NCBI RefSeq assembly: GCF_947387525.1
Contig: NZ_CANDNW010000001.1
Span: forward strand, 1 to 64,000
Source: Limosilactobacillus viscerum
GTDB taxonomy: Bacteria > Bacillota > Bacilli > Lactobacillales > Lactobacillaceae
Reading direction: 5' to 3'
DNA length: 64,000 nt
A program made the position numbers and the translations under genes. Below the pieces are notes generated by a model. That model did no database searches. It was given only the letters and a program-made list of their open reading frames with translations, and was not told the origin of the DNA. Each line of letters starts with the position of its first letter. Position 1 is the first letter of the stretch. Of the stretch, positions 39,631 to 50,018 are shown one piece after another.

Positions 39631-40767
39631 TTATTTCAGCCCTTTTTCTTGCTTTAACGGCAAGGTTACAATGAAGGCTGTTTCTTCTTCATTTGATGTT
39701 GCTTTAACCGTCCCGTGGTGGAGGTCCACGATACTCTTAACAATCGCCAGTCCCAGGCCGGTTCCACCAGTTGCCCGTGACCGTGATTCTTCCGCCCGGT
39801 AAAACCGCTCAAAAATGTGGCCAACTGACTTAGGCGGGATTGGCGTCCCATCATTTGCAACCTTTACCACGACATTGTCATCCTTTTGCCGGGCATCAAT
39901 GGTAATGTAGCTTGCGCCATTACCATATTTGAAGGCATTAGCAACCAGGTTATTGAAGACCCGCCCTAGTTTTTCCGGGTCGGCTTCAATCATCAGGGGG
40001 TTAGGAATGACCTTTGAAGAAATAACAATCCCACGGTGCTGAGCCTCCAGTTCAAAGCTAGCGGTCAATTGCTCCAGCAACTGGTTTAGGTCGACCCGCA
40101 TAATATTTACTGGGGCACCATGTTGCTGAACCTTCGTGTATTCAAAGAGGTCCTCGACCAAAGTCTTCATCTGCTTGGCCTTCTCATAAGCTGTATGCGT
40201 GTACTTAAGGATATCCTCTTCGCTCTGGTACTGCTTATCCTCGATCAGGCCGAGGTAGCCAATAATACTCGTCAGTGGCGTCCGCAGGTCGTGACTAACG
40301 TTGGTAATCAGTTCGTCCTTTGACTTTTCAATCTTCCGCTCGTCATCCATCGACTTCACTGCACTATCAACCAGGGCGTTCACACTACTAATCACGTGTT
40401 GCTGGTTTCCCTTTAAGCGGAATGGAATTCGGTGGTCAAGGTGTCCCTGGGCAATGTAATGGAGTTCGCCAATGATGTGGTTCATCTGGTAAAGGTGGTA
40501 ACGCCGCCGCAGCCGCCACCATACTACCCAGATATCAATTACTACAAAGAGGGCAATTAAAATCCGCTGGTAACTCCAAATCTGCGTTTGAAGGGGGCCG
40601 ATCCGTAATGATTGTTTAATCATGAAAATCCCGTTGTTTACACCAGGGTTATCTTGGATCATGTCCTGGATAATCATAATGATTGCCATATTAAGCAAAA
40701 CCAACAGGATTACCGTCACAACCCCTTCAAAAATTAATGAACTTTTTTCGCGCCCAGTTAATTTCAA
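39631..40767 (-). CDS. Sensor histidine kinase
   Basis: 378 residues with two membrane segments (about 11-35 and 67-85) flanking a short extracytoplasmic loop, a HAMP-like region, HisKA with H159 in SHDLRTPLT, and HATPase motifs NLVANAFKYGNG and GGTGLGLAIVKSIV. TTG start at 40767 behind GGAGGG. Partner of the regulator 24 nt upstream. VanS/YcbM-like architecture suggests a cell-envelope signal, but that is an inference. Confidence 0.93.
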   Translation of the reverse strand: MKLTGREKSSLIFEGVVTVILLVLLNMAIIMIIQDMIQDNPGVNNGIFMIKQSLRIGPLQTQIWSYQRILIALFVVIDIWVVWWRLRRRYHLYQMNHIIGELHYIAQGHLDHRIPFRLKGNQQHVISSVNALVDSAVKSMDDERKIEKSKDELITNVSHDLRTPLTSIIGYLGLIEDKQYQSEEDILKYTHTAYEKAKQMKTLVEDLFEYTKVQQHGAPVNIMRVDLNQLLEQLTASFELEAQHRGIVISSKVIPNPLMIEADPEKLGRVFNNLVANAFKYGNGASYITIDARQKDDNVVVKVANDGTPIPPKSVGHIFERFYRAEESRSRATGGTGLGLAIVKSIVDLHHGTVKATSNEEETAFIVTLPLKQEKGLK

Positions 40768-40791
40768 GTTTTTCCCTCCAGGTAGTTATTT

Positions 40792-41481
40792 CTAATGGCT
40801 TTCTACCTTGTAACCAACGCCCCAAACGGTTTGGATAACTTTTTCACCATTAGTTGCTTCTTCAATCTTATCCCGCAAGTGGCTAACGTGGACCATCACC
40901 GTCTTGGCTGAAACAACACTTTCCTGTTGCCATACCCGTTCAAAAATATCATCAGCCGAGAAAACACGGTTCGGGTGGCTAGCAAGTAAGTAAAGAATTC
41001 CGAATTCGAGTGCCGTTAACTGAATAACATCACCCTTAATCGTCTTTACTTCATGGGAATCCTTATTAATGATCAGTGGACCGACGTTAAGGACATCTGG
41101 TTGGTCGTTAGTAACTTCACCCTGGGTCCGCCGTAACAAGGACTTAACCCGTGCCATCACTTCTAGTGGGTTAAATGGCTTCGTTACGTAGTCATCTGCA
41201 CCAGAGATCAATCCCTGAATCTTATCCATATCGGCCGTCTTAGCTGACAAGACTAGGATTGGAATGTCAGAGTCCTTCCGAATCTGCTTGATTACTTGCA
41301 TCCCGTCCATTTCTGGCATCATCAAGTCGAGGATTACCAGGCTGATATCGGGGTTCGTGTTAAGCTTCGTCAAAGCCTCTTTCCCGTTATAGGCGGATAG
41401 TGGCTCATAGCCTTCATTCCGAATATAAATTTCTAGTAGTTGAACAATCTCTTTATCGTCATCGACAACTAAAATTTTCAT
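40792..41481 (-). CDS. OmpR-family response regulator
   Basis: 229 residues. Receiver domain with DDD at 7-9, phospho-acceptor D52 in LVILDLMMPEMDG and K in SAKTADMD-KPF; C-terminal winged helix with LTALEFGILYLLASHPNRVFS and KTVMVHVSHLRDKIE. AAGGAGT before the ATG. Forms a two-gene unit with the kinase; LCP gene upstream is transcribed separately. Confidence 0.94.
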   Translation of the reverse strand: MKILVVDDDKEIVQLLEIYIRNEGYEPLSAYNGKEALTKLNTNPDISLVILDLMMPEMDGMQVIKQIRKDSDIPILVLSAKTADMDKIQGLISGADDYVTKPFNPLEVMARVKSLLRRTQGEVTNDQPDVLNVGPLIINKDSHEVKTIKGDVIQLTALEFGILYLLASHPNRVFSADDIFERVWQQESVVSAKTVMVHVSHLRDKIEEATNGEKVIQTVWGVGYKVESH

Positions 41482-41538
41482 TATATCGCCACTCCTTATT
41501 TCGTATACTCTAACATTTTATTATAGCGAACTTGAAGC

Positions 41539-41565
41539 AAAAAAAGGCTAATTACCTTTCGCCTT
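41539..41565 (-). terminator. Terminator of the LCP gene
   Basis: AAGGC and GCCTT short stem with a T run on the minus strand, 25 nt after the LCP stop; weak. Confidence 0.5.
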
Positions 41566-41589
41566 AAGAAAACTTTAGGTAAGTAGCCA

Positions 41590-42603
41590 TTAATTTTCAG
41601 CATCTAAGTTTGCCGTCGTCAGACCCAAACTCTTCCGAAGAACATTTGAAACCCGTTGCTGTTCATCCTTTGGAACCACTTCAAATGCCTGTCCATCTTT
41701 GCTTTCGCCCTTACCTTGTGCGTGGTCTTGGCTGACATTCTTAGTTGCTTTCCGGTAATGACGAGCAAGCTGGAGCATATCATCAAATGTTAGGTCAGTC
41801 TTTGAATTATGTGAAATTGACTTCAAGAACTTTTGGTTCAGTACCGTCTTATAGGATACTGATTTCTTTAACAACGCCTTAATAACAATCTTTTGCCGTT
41901 GCTGGCGACCATAGTCACCCTGCGGATCATCATACCGCATCCGACTAAACTTAAGTGCATTGGCACCATTAAGGTGGTAAGTCTCACCCTTTTCAAAGTG
42001 GCTGCCCTCATAATCAAAGGTCAGTGGTGACGTTACAGTAACCCCACCAACTTGGTTGATTGCCTGCTTCAAGCCACCCATATTAACTAGTACATAGTAG
42101 TCAATCGGGATATTGAAGTGCTTTTGAAGAACGTTCGTCGTTTCTTTTACCCCACCATACGTGTAAGCAGCGTTTAACTTCGCTGGTGAATCTTCAGGGT
42201 AGCCCGGCAAGTTTACCTTCATGTCCCGGGGAATACTTACGATTTCAGTTTTTTCGGTTTGCGGGTTAATCGTCATGATCATTACCGTATCCGTCCGCCC
42301 CTTATAGGACCGGCCCAATGCCCCAGTATCGGTACCCAGCAATAAGATTGAGACCGGGCGCCGCTGGTCTAACACCTTTTGAGCATCACGTTGCCGGGTG
42401 GCACCAGATGAATTATACATGCTGTTGGTTGTTACTTTGACGTTTCGCCATGCCATAAAGGCATAGATTCCAGCGATAATCGCAATAATTAAGACAATGA
42501 CACCAAATATTTTCCAGCCACGGTGGTGGTGTGGTCGTTGCCCATTTTGCTGACGGTACTCACTCCGCTTTTCAAATTGCTCCTGCGGGTCTTGATTATT
42601 CAT
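41590..42603 (-). CDS. LytR-CpsA-Psr family glycopolymer transferase
   Basis: 337 residues, type II membrane protein: cytoplasmic basic N-terminus, membrane segment at about 30-50, then an extracellular LCP domain with ILLLGTDTGALGRSYKGRTDTVMIMTINP, IPRDMKVNLPG, LNAAYTYGG and ALKFSRMRYDDPQGDYGRQQRQK. The family ligates teichoic acids or capsule to peptidoglycan. The C-terminal 50 residues are polar. The next gene upstream is guaB, apparently unrelated. Confidence 0.93.
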   Translation of the reverse strand: MNNQDPQEQFEKRSEYRQQNGQRPHHHRGWKIFGVIVLIIAIIAGIYAFMAWRNVKVTTNSMYNSSGATRQRDAQKVLDQRRPVSILLLGTDTGALGRSYKGRTDTVMIMTINPQTEKTEIVSIPRDMKVNLPGYPEDSPAKLNAAYTYGGVKETTNVLQKHFNIPIDYYVLVNMGGLKQAINQVGGVTVTSPLTFDYEGSHFEKGETYHLNGANALKFSRMRYDDPQGDYGRQQRQKIVIKALLKKSVSYKTVLNQKFLKSISHNSKTDLTFDDMLQLARHYRKATKNVSQDHAQGKGESKDGQAFEVVPKDEQQRVSNVLRKSLGLTTANLDAEN

Positions 42604-42700
42604 AATTACTCTCCCTACTAAATTATGATTTCAGTATCGATTGTACCAGTTTCCGCGTCAAACTGCAGTATCCCGCGCAAAAAGAAATGTGTTCACAATA

Positions 42701-42753
42701 AAAGAGGGAGTGAGGTGGAAGTCATAACCGACTTCTGCCTCACTCCCTCTTCT
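42701..42753 (-). terminator. Terminator of guaB
   Basis: AAGAGGGAGTGAGG and CCTCACTCCCTCTT pair in a strong stem 10 nt after the stop. Confidence 0.85.
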
Positions 42754-42763
42754 TTATCAAATT

Positions 42764-43909
<1,146 letters not shown>

Positions 43910-43976
43910 TCATACACACTCCTTAATTTTGGTTGGGTCAATACTACTAGGATTTGCCAACAAAATCAAGAAAAAG

Positions 43977-44927
43977 TTAAGATTCAGGGGAAAAAGCTAG
44001 TAAATCGTTCGCACTTTCCTGATCAATTACGAGGGTATTAGCGTAACCAGCCGTTAATACGCCATGGGTAGCCGGAACCTTCGCTACGTTTGCCACTACT
44101 AAGATGCTGTGCTTTTTCTTTTTCAGTTCCGGCAGTGCAATCCCGATAGTACGGCGGTCAATATTAGGGTTAACAATCTGGCCGTGGACATCGATGAAAC
44201 GGGAAAATACATCCCCCACCGCTTCTTGCTGTAACGTTCGTTGTTCACGATCCGTAAAGTAACCAAGCCGAAATAATAATGCAGAATCGCGAACGGTCCC
44301 CACCGTAAACATGGCAATGTCGGCTTGGCGTCCTAGCTTCAGAATGTACTTAATGTGGGTATCATTGGCAACGAGTTCCTTTGTCTTGGCGTGGTCAAAG
44401 ATAACCGGGACAGGCAAGTACTGCGGAAGAGTGTTAAAAGCACTGGCAAAAGTATTGACCGTTTCAAAGGCATAGTTGCGGGTCTCAGTATTGGCCATGC
44501 TTCCCTTCATCTGAACAACCTTTACCCCGGAAACATCTTTCGGGTCAATGTGGAGGGCTACCTGGTAAACCGTCTGCCCCCAGCCAAGCCCCAAAATATC
44601 ATTATCATGGATAATCTTTTCCAGGTAATGGGCACCAGCAATCCCCACTTGTTCCAGTGGATCATCTTTACCGGGAACAATGATGACCTTTTTTAGGGAA
44701 GGATACTTAGCAACGAGTGCAGATTCTAGCTGCTGGAGTGGTGCCAGCGGGTTGTTGATCTTGATGGTCACTAGCCCCTCTTCCCGGCCATACTGCAGTA
44801 AACGGGAAACCGTTGCCCGGGAAATATTTAATTCCGTTGCAATGTCTTGCTGGTTATAACCATCCCGGTAGTAAAGCGTTGCTACCTTTAACGCCTGGTT
44901 AATCTTCTTTTCATCATTGTTCTCCAT
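43977..44927 (-). CDS. deoR: SorC/DeoR-type transcriptional regulator of the deo operon
   Basis: 316 residues. N-terminal helix-turn-helix GYNQQDIATELNISRATVSRLL, then a sugar-binding domain (PF04198) with ILGLGWGQTVYQVA and GVLTAGYANTLVIDQESA. The B. subtilis homologue responds to deoxyribose 5-phosphate. It is the distal gene behind the deo operon, after an intervening terminator. AGGAGG lies 7 nt before the ATG at 44927. The inverted repeat at 49080-49118 is its probable operator. Confidence 0.88.
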   Translation of the reverse strand: MENNDEKKINQALKVATLYYRDGYNQQDIATELNISRATVSRLLQYGREEGLVTIKINNPLAPLQQLESALVAKYPSLKKVIIVPGKDDPLEQVGIAGAHYLEKIIHDNDILGLGWGQTVYQVALHIDPKDVSGVKVVQMKGSMANTETRNYAFETVNTFASAFNTLPQYLPVPVIFDHAKTKELVANDTHIKYILKLGRQADIAMFTVGTVRDSALLFRLGYFTDREQRTLQQEAVGDVFSRFIDVHGQIVNPNIDRRTIGIALPELKKKKHSILVVANVAKVPATHGVLTAGYANTLVIDQESANDLLAFSPES

Positions 44928-44946
44928 CGGTGATCCTCCTTTTACC

Positions 44947-44992
44947 AAAATAAGGGCCAGCTACAGAAGTAAGTTCTGAAACAGGCCCTTAA
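44947..44992 (-). terminator. Terminator between deoD and deoR
   Basis: AAGGGCC and GGCCCTTATTTT pair across about 30 nt; may be partial, letting some transcription reach deoR. Confidence 0.6.
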
Positions 44993-45043
44993 TTAATTTA
45001 GTTATTATTCTGGACGCCGTCTTTCATGGCTCATTATATACCA

Positions 45044-45754
45044 TTACTTACCGGCAATTGCAGTCTCCAATGAAATGTTGATCATATCATTAAACGTCTT
45101 TTCCCGTTCTTCAGCAGTTGACTTTTCATCACCAAAGATCAGGTCGCTAACGGTCAGAACAGATAATGCACGGAAGTGGAGCTTAGCACCCAACAGGTAC
45201 AAACCTGCAGATTCCATTTCAGTTCCGAGGATGCCGTAGTCACGAAGTTTCTTCATGTCTAATTCATCATTGTAGAAACGGTCAGCAGCAAAGATATCAC
45301 CAACTTTAGCATCGACGCCCAGCTTTTCAGCAACGTGGTAAGCTGTGTCCAGCAGGCCAAAGTCAGCCAATGGTGCATAGTGGAAGCCGGCGCCAAAGGT
45401 GTTCATGGTTACCGCAGAGTCGGTTGATGAACCTTGGGCCAGGATTACGTCACGCAGGTGGATTCCTGGTGCAATGGCCCCACAAGAACCAACCCGGATG
45501 ATGGTCTTAACACCAAATTCACGGACTAATTCATTAATGTAGATAGACATTGATGGGATCCCCATCCCGGAACCTTGAACGGATACCCGGTGACCCTTGT
45601 ACTCACCGGTGTAACCAAAGGCGTTCCGAACAGAGTTAACTTGCTTAACATTGTCTAAGAAGTTTTCTGCAATGTACTTTGCCCGCAGTGGGTCACCTGG
45701 AAGTAATACTGTATCTGCGTAATCGCCCATCTTGGCGTTAATGTGTGTACTCAT
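45044..45754 (-). CDS. deoD: Purine-nucleoside phosphorylase, DeoD type
   Basis: Phosphorolysis of purine (deoxy)nucleosides. 236 residues: STHINAKMGDYADTVLLPGDPLRAKYIAE, RVGSCGAI and EMESAGLYLLGA. GAGGAGG precedes the ATG. 17 nt after pdp. Confidence 0.96.
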   Translation of the reverse strand: MSTHINAKMGDYADTVLLPGDPLRAKYIAENFLDNVKQVNSVRNAFGYTGEYKGHRVSVQGSGMGIPSMSIYINELVREFGVKTIIRVGSCGAIAPGIHLRDVILAQGSSTDSAVTMNTFGAGFHYAPLADFGLLDTAYHVAEKLGVDAKVGDIFAADRFYNDELDMKKLRDYGILGTEMESAGLYLLGAKLHFRALSVLTVSDLIFGDEKSTAEEREKTFNDMINISLETAIAGK

Positions 45755-45771
45755 TATCTGTTCCTCCTCAA

Positions 45772-47070
45772 TTATTCAATGATTTCATGAATCAATTCTG
45801 GTTTGTCATAGTGGTCACTGATTTCGATACTCTCATCCAAGAGTTTTTCAACCGCCGGAATTTCTTCCTGGTTGCTGTAAATTGTCAGCAGGGTGTCACC
45901 CGCCTTAACCTCGTCACCAAGCTTGTGGTGGAGTTCAATTCCAACACTGTAATCGAGCTGGTCGCTGGCCTGTTGACGACCACCACCAAGCAGCATGCTG
46001 GCAGTACCAACTTCGTCAGCGGAAAGCTTGCTCAACACTCCGTCACGTTTAGCACGGTACGGAATGTGGTATTTAGCCTGTGGCATCACTGTGTAGTCAT
46101 CAATTACCCGTGGGTCCCCACCCTGGGCAATTACCATCGCCTTAAAGCGATCAAGAGCGGTCCCATTGGCAATTGTTTGCTCCAGTAACTGACGGGCTTC
46201 CTCAGGCGTCTTTGCCTTACCGCCCATCACCACCATGTAGCTACCAAGGGTTAGAACCAGGTCAGTTAAGTCGTGTGGCCCTTTCCCTTTAAGAACATCG
46301 ATGGATTCTTCAATTTCCAGTGAATTACCAACCTTATTACCAAGCGGCTGGTTCATATCGGAGATTACGGCCATACATTGCAGGCCCGCCTTCTTACCGA
46401 TTCCAACCAGCGCGTTAGCTAGTGCCCGTGACTGGTCAAGGGTCTTCATGAACGCTCCCGCACCCGTCTTGACATCAATTACTAACGCATCGGTACCAGA
46501 AGCAATCTTCTTACTCATGATTGAACTAGCAATCAACGGGATTGAATCAACCGTATCAGTAACATCACGCAGGCCGTAAATCTTCTTATCAGCTGGTGCA
46601 ACTTCGCCAGTTGCCCCCACGATTGCCAGCTTTTCCTTTGCGACCTGGTTGATAAAGTCTTGCTCACTGATTTCAACCTTGAAGCCCGGAATTGCTTCGA
46701 GCTTATCAAGGGTCCCACCGGTGTGGCCCAGGCCCCGGCCAGAGATCATTGGTACCGGGATCCCAGTTGCCGCAACCATTGCTGCGAGTGGCAGACTAAC
46801 TTTGTCACCAACGCCCCCAGTGGAGTGCTTATCAACCTTAATTCCAGGAATCTTACTCAAGTCAAGATGTTCACCCGAGTGCATCATCTTCATCGTCAGG
46901 CTTGTCTGCTCTTCGCTTGTCATCCCTTGGAAGTAGATTGCCATCAGGAGTGCACTGATTTGGTAGTCAGGAATTGAACCGTCAACCACCCCATCCACGA
47001 AAAACTGAAGCTGGTCATCGGTCAAGGTTTTTCCATTTCTTTTGGCGTCAATAACATCTACCATTCGCAT
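45772..47070 (-). CDS. pdp: Pyrimidine-nucleoside phosphorylase
   Basis: 432 residues of the thymidine/pyrimidine phosphorylase family. KHSTGGVGDKVSLPLA phosphate-binding motif, MSGRGLGHTGGTLDKLEAIPG and KTGAGAFMKT. It feeds deoxyribose 1-phosphate into DeoB. 27 nt after deoB. Confidence 0.94.
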   Translation of the reverse strand: MRMVDVIDAKRNGKTLTDDQLQFFVDGVVDGSIPDYQISALLMAIYFQGMTSEEQTSLTMKMMHSGEHLDLSKIPGIKVDKHSTGGVGDKVSLPLAAMVAATGIPVPMISGRGLGHTGGTLDKLEAIPGFKVEISEQDFINQVAKEKLAIVGATGEVAPADKKIYGLRDVTDTVDSIPLIASSIMSKKIASGTDALVIDVKTGAGAFMKTLDQSRALANALVGIGKKAGLQCMAVISDMNQPLGNKVGNSLEIEESIDVLKGKGPHDLTDLVLTLGSYMVVMGGKAKTPEEARQLLEQTIANGTALDRFKAMVIAQGGDPRVIDDYTVMPQAKYHIPYRAKRDGVLSKLSADEVGTASMLLGGGRQQASDQLDYSVGIELHHKLGDEVKAGDTLLTIYSNQEEIPAVEKLLDESIEISDHYDKPELIHEIIE

Positions 47071-47097
47071 GGTCAGCGCCCCTTTCTTACTTGTGTA

Positions 47098-48291
47098 TTA
47101 ATCGTTGCTGATTCCCTTGTAGAAGCTTGTGCCCCGTACAGAATCAACGTTGAAGTTTTCAAGAATCGTTGCCCCTAAGTCAGAGAAGGTCTTCCGCAGG
47201 CCAAGTGATTGGTTGCTCTTCTTCATTGATGGGGAGTAAACCAGCAATGGAACATTTTCACGAGTGTGGTCAGTACCACGGAAGCCAGGGTCATTACCGT
47301 GGTCAGCGGTAATCATCAGTAAGTCATCTGGCTTCATTTCCTTCAGAACCGTACCCAGCCGCTTGTCAAAGTCCATCAGTGCTTGACCGAAGCCCTTTGG
47401 ATTACGACGGTGACCGTACATGGCATCGAAGTCAACCAGGTTAGTGAAGCAGAAACCGTTGAAGTCTTGCTTCATTACTTCGTCAACGTGGTCCATACCG
47501 TCCATGTTGCTTTCGTTGTGGTAACCCTTGTCAATTCCTTGACCAGAGAAGATATCGTTGATCTTACCAACACCGATTACATCGTAGCCGGCAGCACGCA
47601 GCCGGTCCATATCAGTTTCACCAATTGGCTTCAGGCTGAAGTCGTGACGGTTAGCAGTCCGGGTAAAGTGGTCCTTGTCTGGGCCCACGTATGGACGAGC
47701 AATAATCCGACCAACCGTGTATTCGGGACCATTAACCAGTGTCCGTGCATATTCACAAATCTTGTAAAGTTCCTTAACTGGAATTACATCTTCGTGAGCA
47801 GCAATTTGCATTACGGAGTCACCAGAAGTGTAGAGAATTAATTCCCCGGTCTTCATTTGCCGTTCACCGTAGTCATGGATAACTTCGGTCCCGGAGTATG
47901 GCTTGTTAACAATTACCTTCCGGCCAGAGAACTTTTCCAGCTTGTCAACAATTTCTTGTGGGAAGCCATTTGGGAACGTGGATAATGGCTTCATTACTGG
48001 CAGGCCCATCATTTCCCAGTGGCCGTCCATACTGTCCTTACCAGCGGAAACCTCTTCCATCTTACCGAAATCACCGATGGCTGGGTCAGCATTCGGAACA
48101 CCTTCGATTGGCGTGTCACGCAGGTTGCTGATCCCCATCTTACCCAAGTTAGGAAGTTCCAGCTTGCCCTTGTAGTACTCACCAACGTGGCCTAAAGTAT
48201 CTGAACCAACATCATCAAACTTATCGGCGTCATGAGCGGCACCAGTACCAACTGAGTCCATTACGATAACAAATACACGTTTATATGACAT
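47098..48291 (-). CDS. deoB: Phosphopentomutase
   Basis: Interconverts (deoxy)ribose 1- and 5-phosphate. 397 residues, alkaline-phosphatase fold; metal motifs [22 protein letters not shown] (active-site threonine/serine region), DHGNDP and TDHTRENVP. The ATG at 48291 follows GGAGGGA; an upstream in-frame ATG at 48309 lies over that site. Confidence 0.96.
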   Translation of the reverse strand: MSYKRVFVIVMDSVGTGAAHDADKFDDVGSDTLGHVGEYYKGKLELPNLGKMGISNLRDTPIEGVPNADPAIGDFGKMEEVSAGKDSMDGHWEMMGLPVMKPLSTFPNGFPQEIVDKLEKFSGRKVIVNKPYSGTEVIHDYGERQMKTGELILYTSGDSVMQIAAHEDVIPVKELYKICEYARTLVNGPEYTVGRIIARPYVGPDKDHFTRTANRHDFSLKPIGETDMDRLRAAGYDVIGVGKINDIFSGQGIDKGYHNESNMDGMDHVDEVMKQDFNGFCFTNLVDFDAMYGHRRNPKGFGQALMDFDKRLGTVLKEMKPDDLLMITADHGNDPGFRGTDHTRENVPLLVYSPSMKKSNQSLGLRKTFSDLGATILENFNVDSVRGTSFYKGISND

Positions 48292-48335
48292 ATTGATCCC
48301 TCCAAACATCGTTAACTAAATCAGCTAATTGACAA

Positions 48336-49013
48336 TTAGTCTTGTTGAGCAGCTTCGTCCAAGATCTTAACGGATGCGGAAACCCCAAGGCGGTTGGCAC
48401 CGGCTTCAATCATTGCGTAGGCTTCAGCCAAGCTGTGGATACCACCAGCAGCCTTGATCTTAAAGTCTGGGCCAACAGCTTCCCGCATAATCTTAACGTC
48501 TTCAACCTTTGCACCAGAAGTTGAGAAACCAGTGGAAGTCTTAACGAAGTCGGCACCGCCCTTAACAGTCAGCTTAGAAGCACGGGCCTTTTCTTCGTCC
48601 GTCAACAGGCAGTTTTCAATGATTACCTTCAGCATCTTGCCTTCTGCGTGAGTAGCTTCAGCGACAGCCCGAATGTCATCTTCAACTGCTTGGTCGTTTC
48701 CACCCTTTAATTCACCAATGTTGATAACCATGTCAACTTCATCGGCACCGTCTTTGATGGCTTGCTTAGTTTCAAAGACCTTGCTTTCAGTTGAAGTAGC
48801 ACCGAGAGGGAAGCCGATAACTGTACAAGTGTTAATGTCAGTTCCTTCAAGTCCTTCGTGAACCCGCTTTACCCAGTATGGGTTGATGCAAACAGAAGCG
48901 GTGTTGTACTTCCGTGCTTCGGCAACCGCCTTGTCAATCATTTCGGCCGTTGCTTCTGGCTTCAGCATTGTGTGGTCCATGTACTTGGCTAATTGTGCTT
49001 GTGTTAACTTCAT
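48336..49013 (-). CDS. deoC: Deoxyribose-phosphate aldolase
   Basis: Splits deoxyribose 5-phosphate to acetaldehyde and glyceraldehyde 3-phosphate. 225 residues: [12 protein letters not shown], Schiff-base lysine in [16 protein letters not shown]. First gene of deoCB-pdp-deoD. Confidence 0.96.
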   Translation of the reverse strand: MKLTQAQLAKYMDHTMLKPEATAEMIDKAVAEARKYNTASVCINPYWVKRVHEGLEGTDINTCTVIGFPLGATSTESKVFETKQAIKDGADEVDMVINIGELKGGNDQAVEDDIRAVAEATHAEGKMLKVIIENCLLTDEEKARASKLTVKGGADFVKTSTGFSTSGAKVEDVKIMREAVGPDFKIKAAGGIHSLAEAYAMIEAGANRLGVSASVKILDEAAQQD

Positions 49014-49065
49014 AATGTGATCTCCTCTTCTTTCATGAATTCGCTTTCATCAGATTACATATTAA

Positions 49066-49118
49066 AGTCTAACAGGCACTTGAAAAAATGTCCATACTTT
49101 TGACGAACATTTTTTCAA
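49066..49118 (-). promoter_or_regulatory. deo promoter with overlapping DeoR operator
   Basis: Minus strand TGGACA (49094-49089), 17-nt spacer, TAGACT (49071-49066). A perfect 12-bp inverted repeat TTGAAAAAATGT (49080-49091) / ACATTTTTTCAA (49107-49118) covers the -35 box. Its position predicts repression by DeoR. Confidence 0.7.
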
Positions 49119-49156
49119 AAAGTAAAAGGTTTTAATTAAATGTTAATGTTTAAAGC

Positions 49157-49204
49157 AAAAAAAACGTGTGGTCAGGCCCATCAATAACCCAATCACACGT
49201 TTTT
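49157..49204 (-). terminator. Terminator of the DUF1129 gene
   Basis: AAAAAACGTGTG and CACACGTTTTT pair 13 nt after the stop at 49217. Confidence 0.8.
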
Positions 49205-49216
49205 CGCTTATCTCCA

Positions 49217-49972
49217 TTACCGACGCCGGCGGCCACCGCCGTAAACGCCTGCAACATGATACTTGTTTCTGAAGTAAAGGTCGCCACCAAAGGCAAGCAG
49301 ACCAAAGACGATGTATACCCAGGCATTCAGACGTGGGTTGATTACGTTTGGCAACCATGAAGCCATCATGTAGATACCAAGCCATGCTACCAGCCCCAAA
49401 ATCAGGATCAAGATCCGGATAAACATTGGCCGCGCCTTCTTACCATTAACTGGTTGAAGTTGGAGCATAATGTAGCTGAAGAGCACCCCACCAATTACGG
49501 CAACCAAGATAATCGCGGTAATCCCCGAACTACCGTATTGCTTTGTCTTCAAGATTTCTGGGGACAGTAGGAACATAATCCCATACATAAACGTAAAGAT
49601 ACTAAAGAAGATCAGTGAATTATCGATCGTTAGCAGCTTCATTGAACGCTGCGTGTTCATCTTGGTATCTTTTGGCTTCGGATTCTTCAGTTCCTTTGCA
49701 TATTCAGTCGGAGTACCGAACATGCTCTTAGCTGTTTGCCCCTTCTTTTGTCCAGCAAGCAGCTTGTCGATTGTCTCCTTAATCATTGCTGGCCGCTTTT
49801 CTTCTGGAACATCTTGGCGCTCCAGTTGCTTATTCAATTGGTAAACAAATTCTTCATTCTTACGGGTTAAACCGTACTTGGCAAATGCACTGCCCTTTTC
49901 TTGCCGCTGTTCACGTTCGCGCTGCTTTTGCAGTTGACCAGCCTGTGCATTCCGTGGTTGTTCTTCACTCAA
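49217..49972 (-). CDS. DUF1129-family membrane protein
   Basis: 251 residues. A charged N-terminal 110 residues (QKQREREQRQEKGSAF ... KKGQTAKSMFGTPTEYA) precede four membrane segments, and the protein ends in GGGRRRR. Family of unknown function found next to ychF and parB in lactobacilli. TTG start at 49972 behind GAGGAG; no ATG suits. Last gene of the rsmG-noc-parA-parB cluster, 46 nt after ychF. Confidence 0.85.
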   Translation of the reverse strand: MSEEQPRNAQAGQLQKQREREQRQEKGSAFAKYGLTRKNEEFVYQLNKQLERQDVPEEKRPAMIKETIDKLLAGQKKGQTAKSMFGTPTEYAKELKNPKPKDTKMNTQRSMKLLTIDNSLIFFSIFTFMYGIMFLLSPEILKTKQYGSSGITAIILVAVIGGVLFSYIMLQLQPVNGKKARPMFIRILILILGLVAWLGIYMMASWLPNVINPRLNAWVYIVFGLLAFGGDLYFRNKYHVAGVYGGGRRRR

Positions 49973-50018
49973 TGTGAAACTCCTCTCTTAATCCATCTTG
50001 CCCTTTCGGCAGTTTTAA

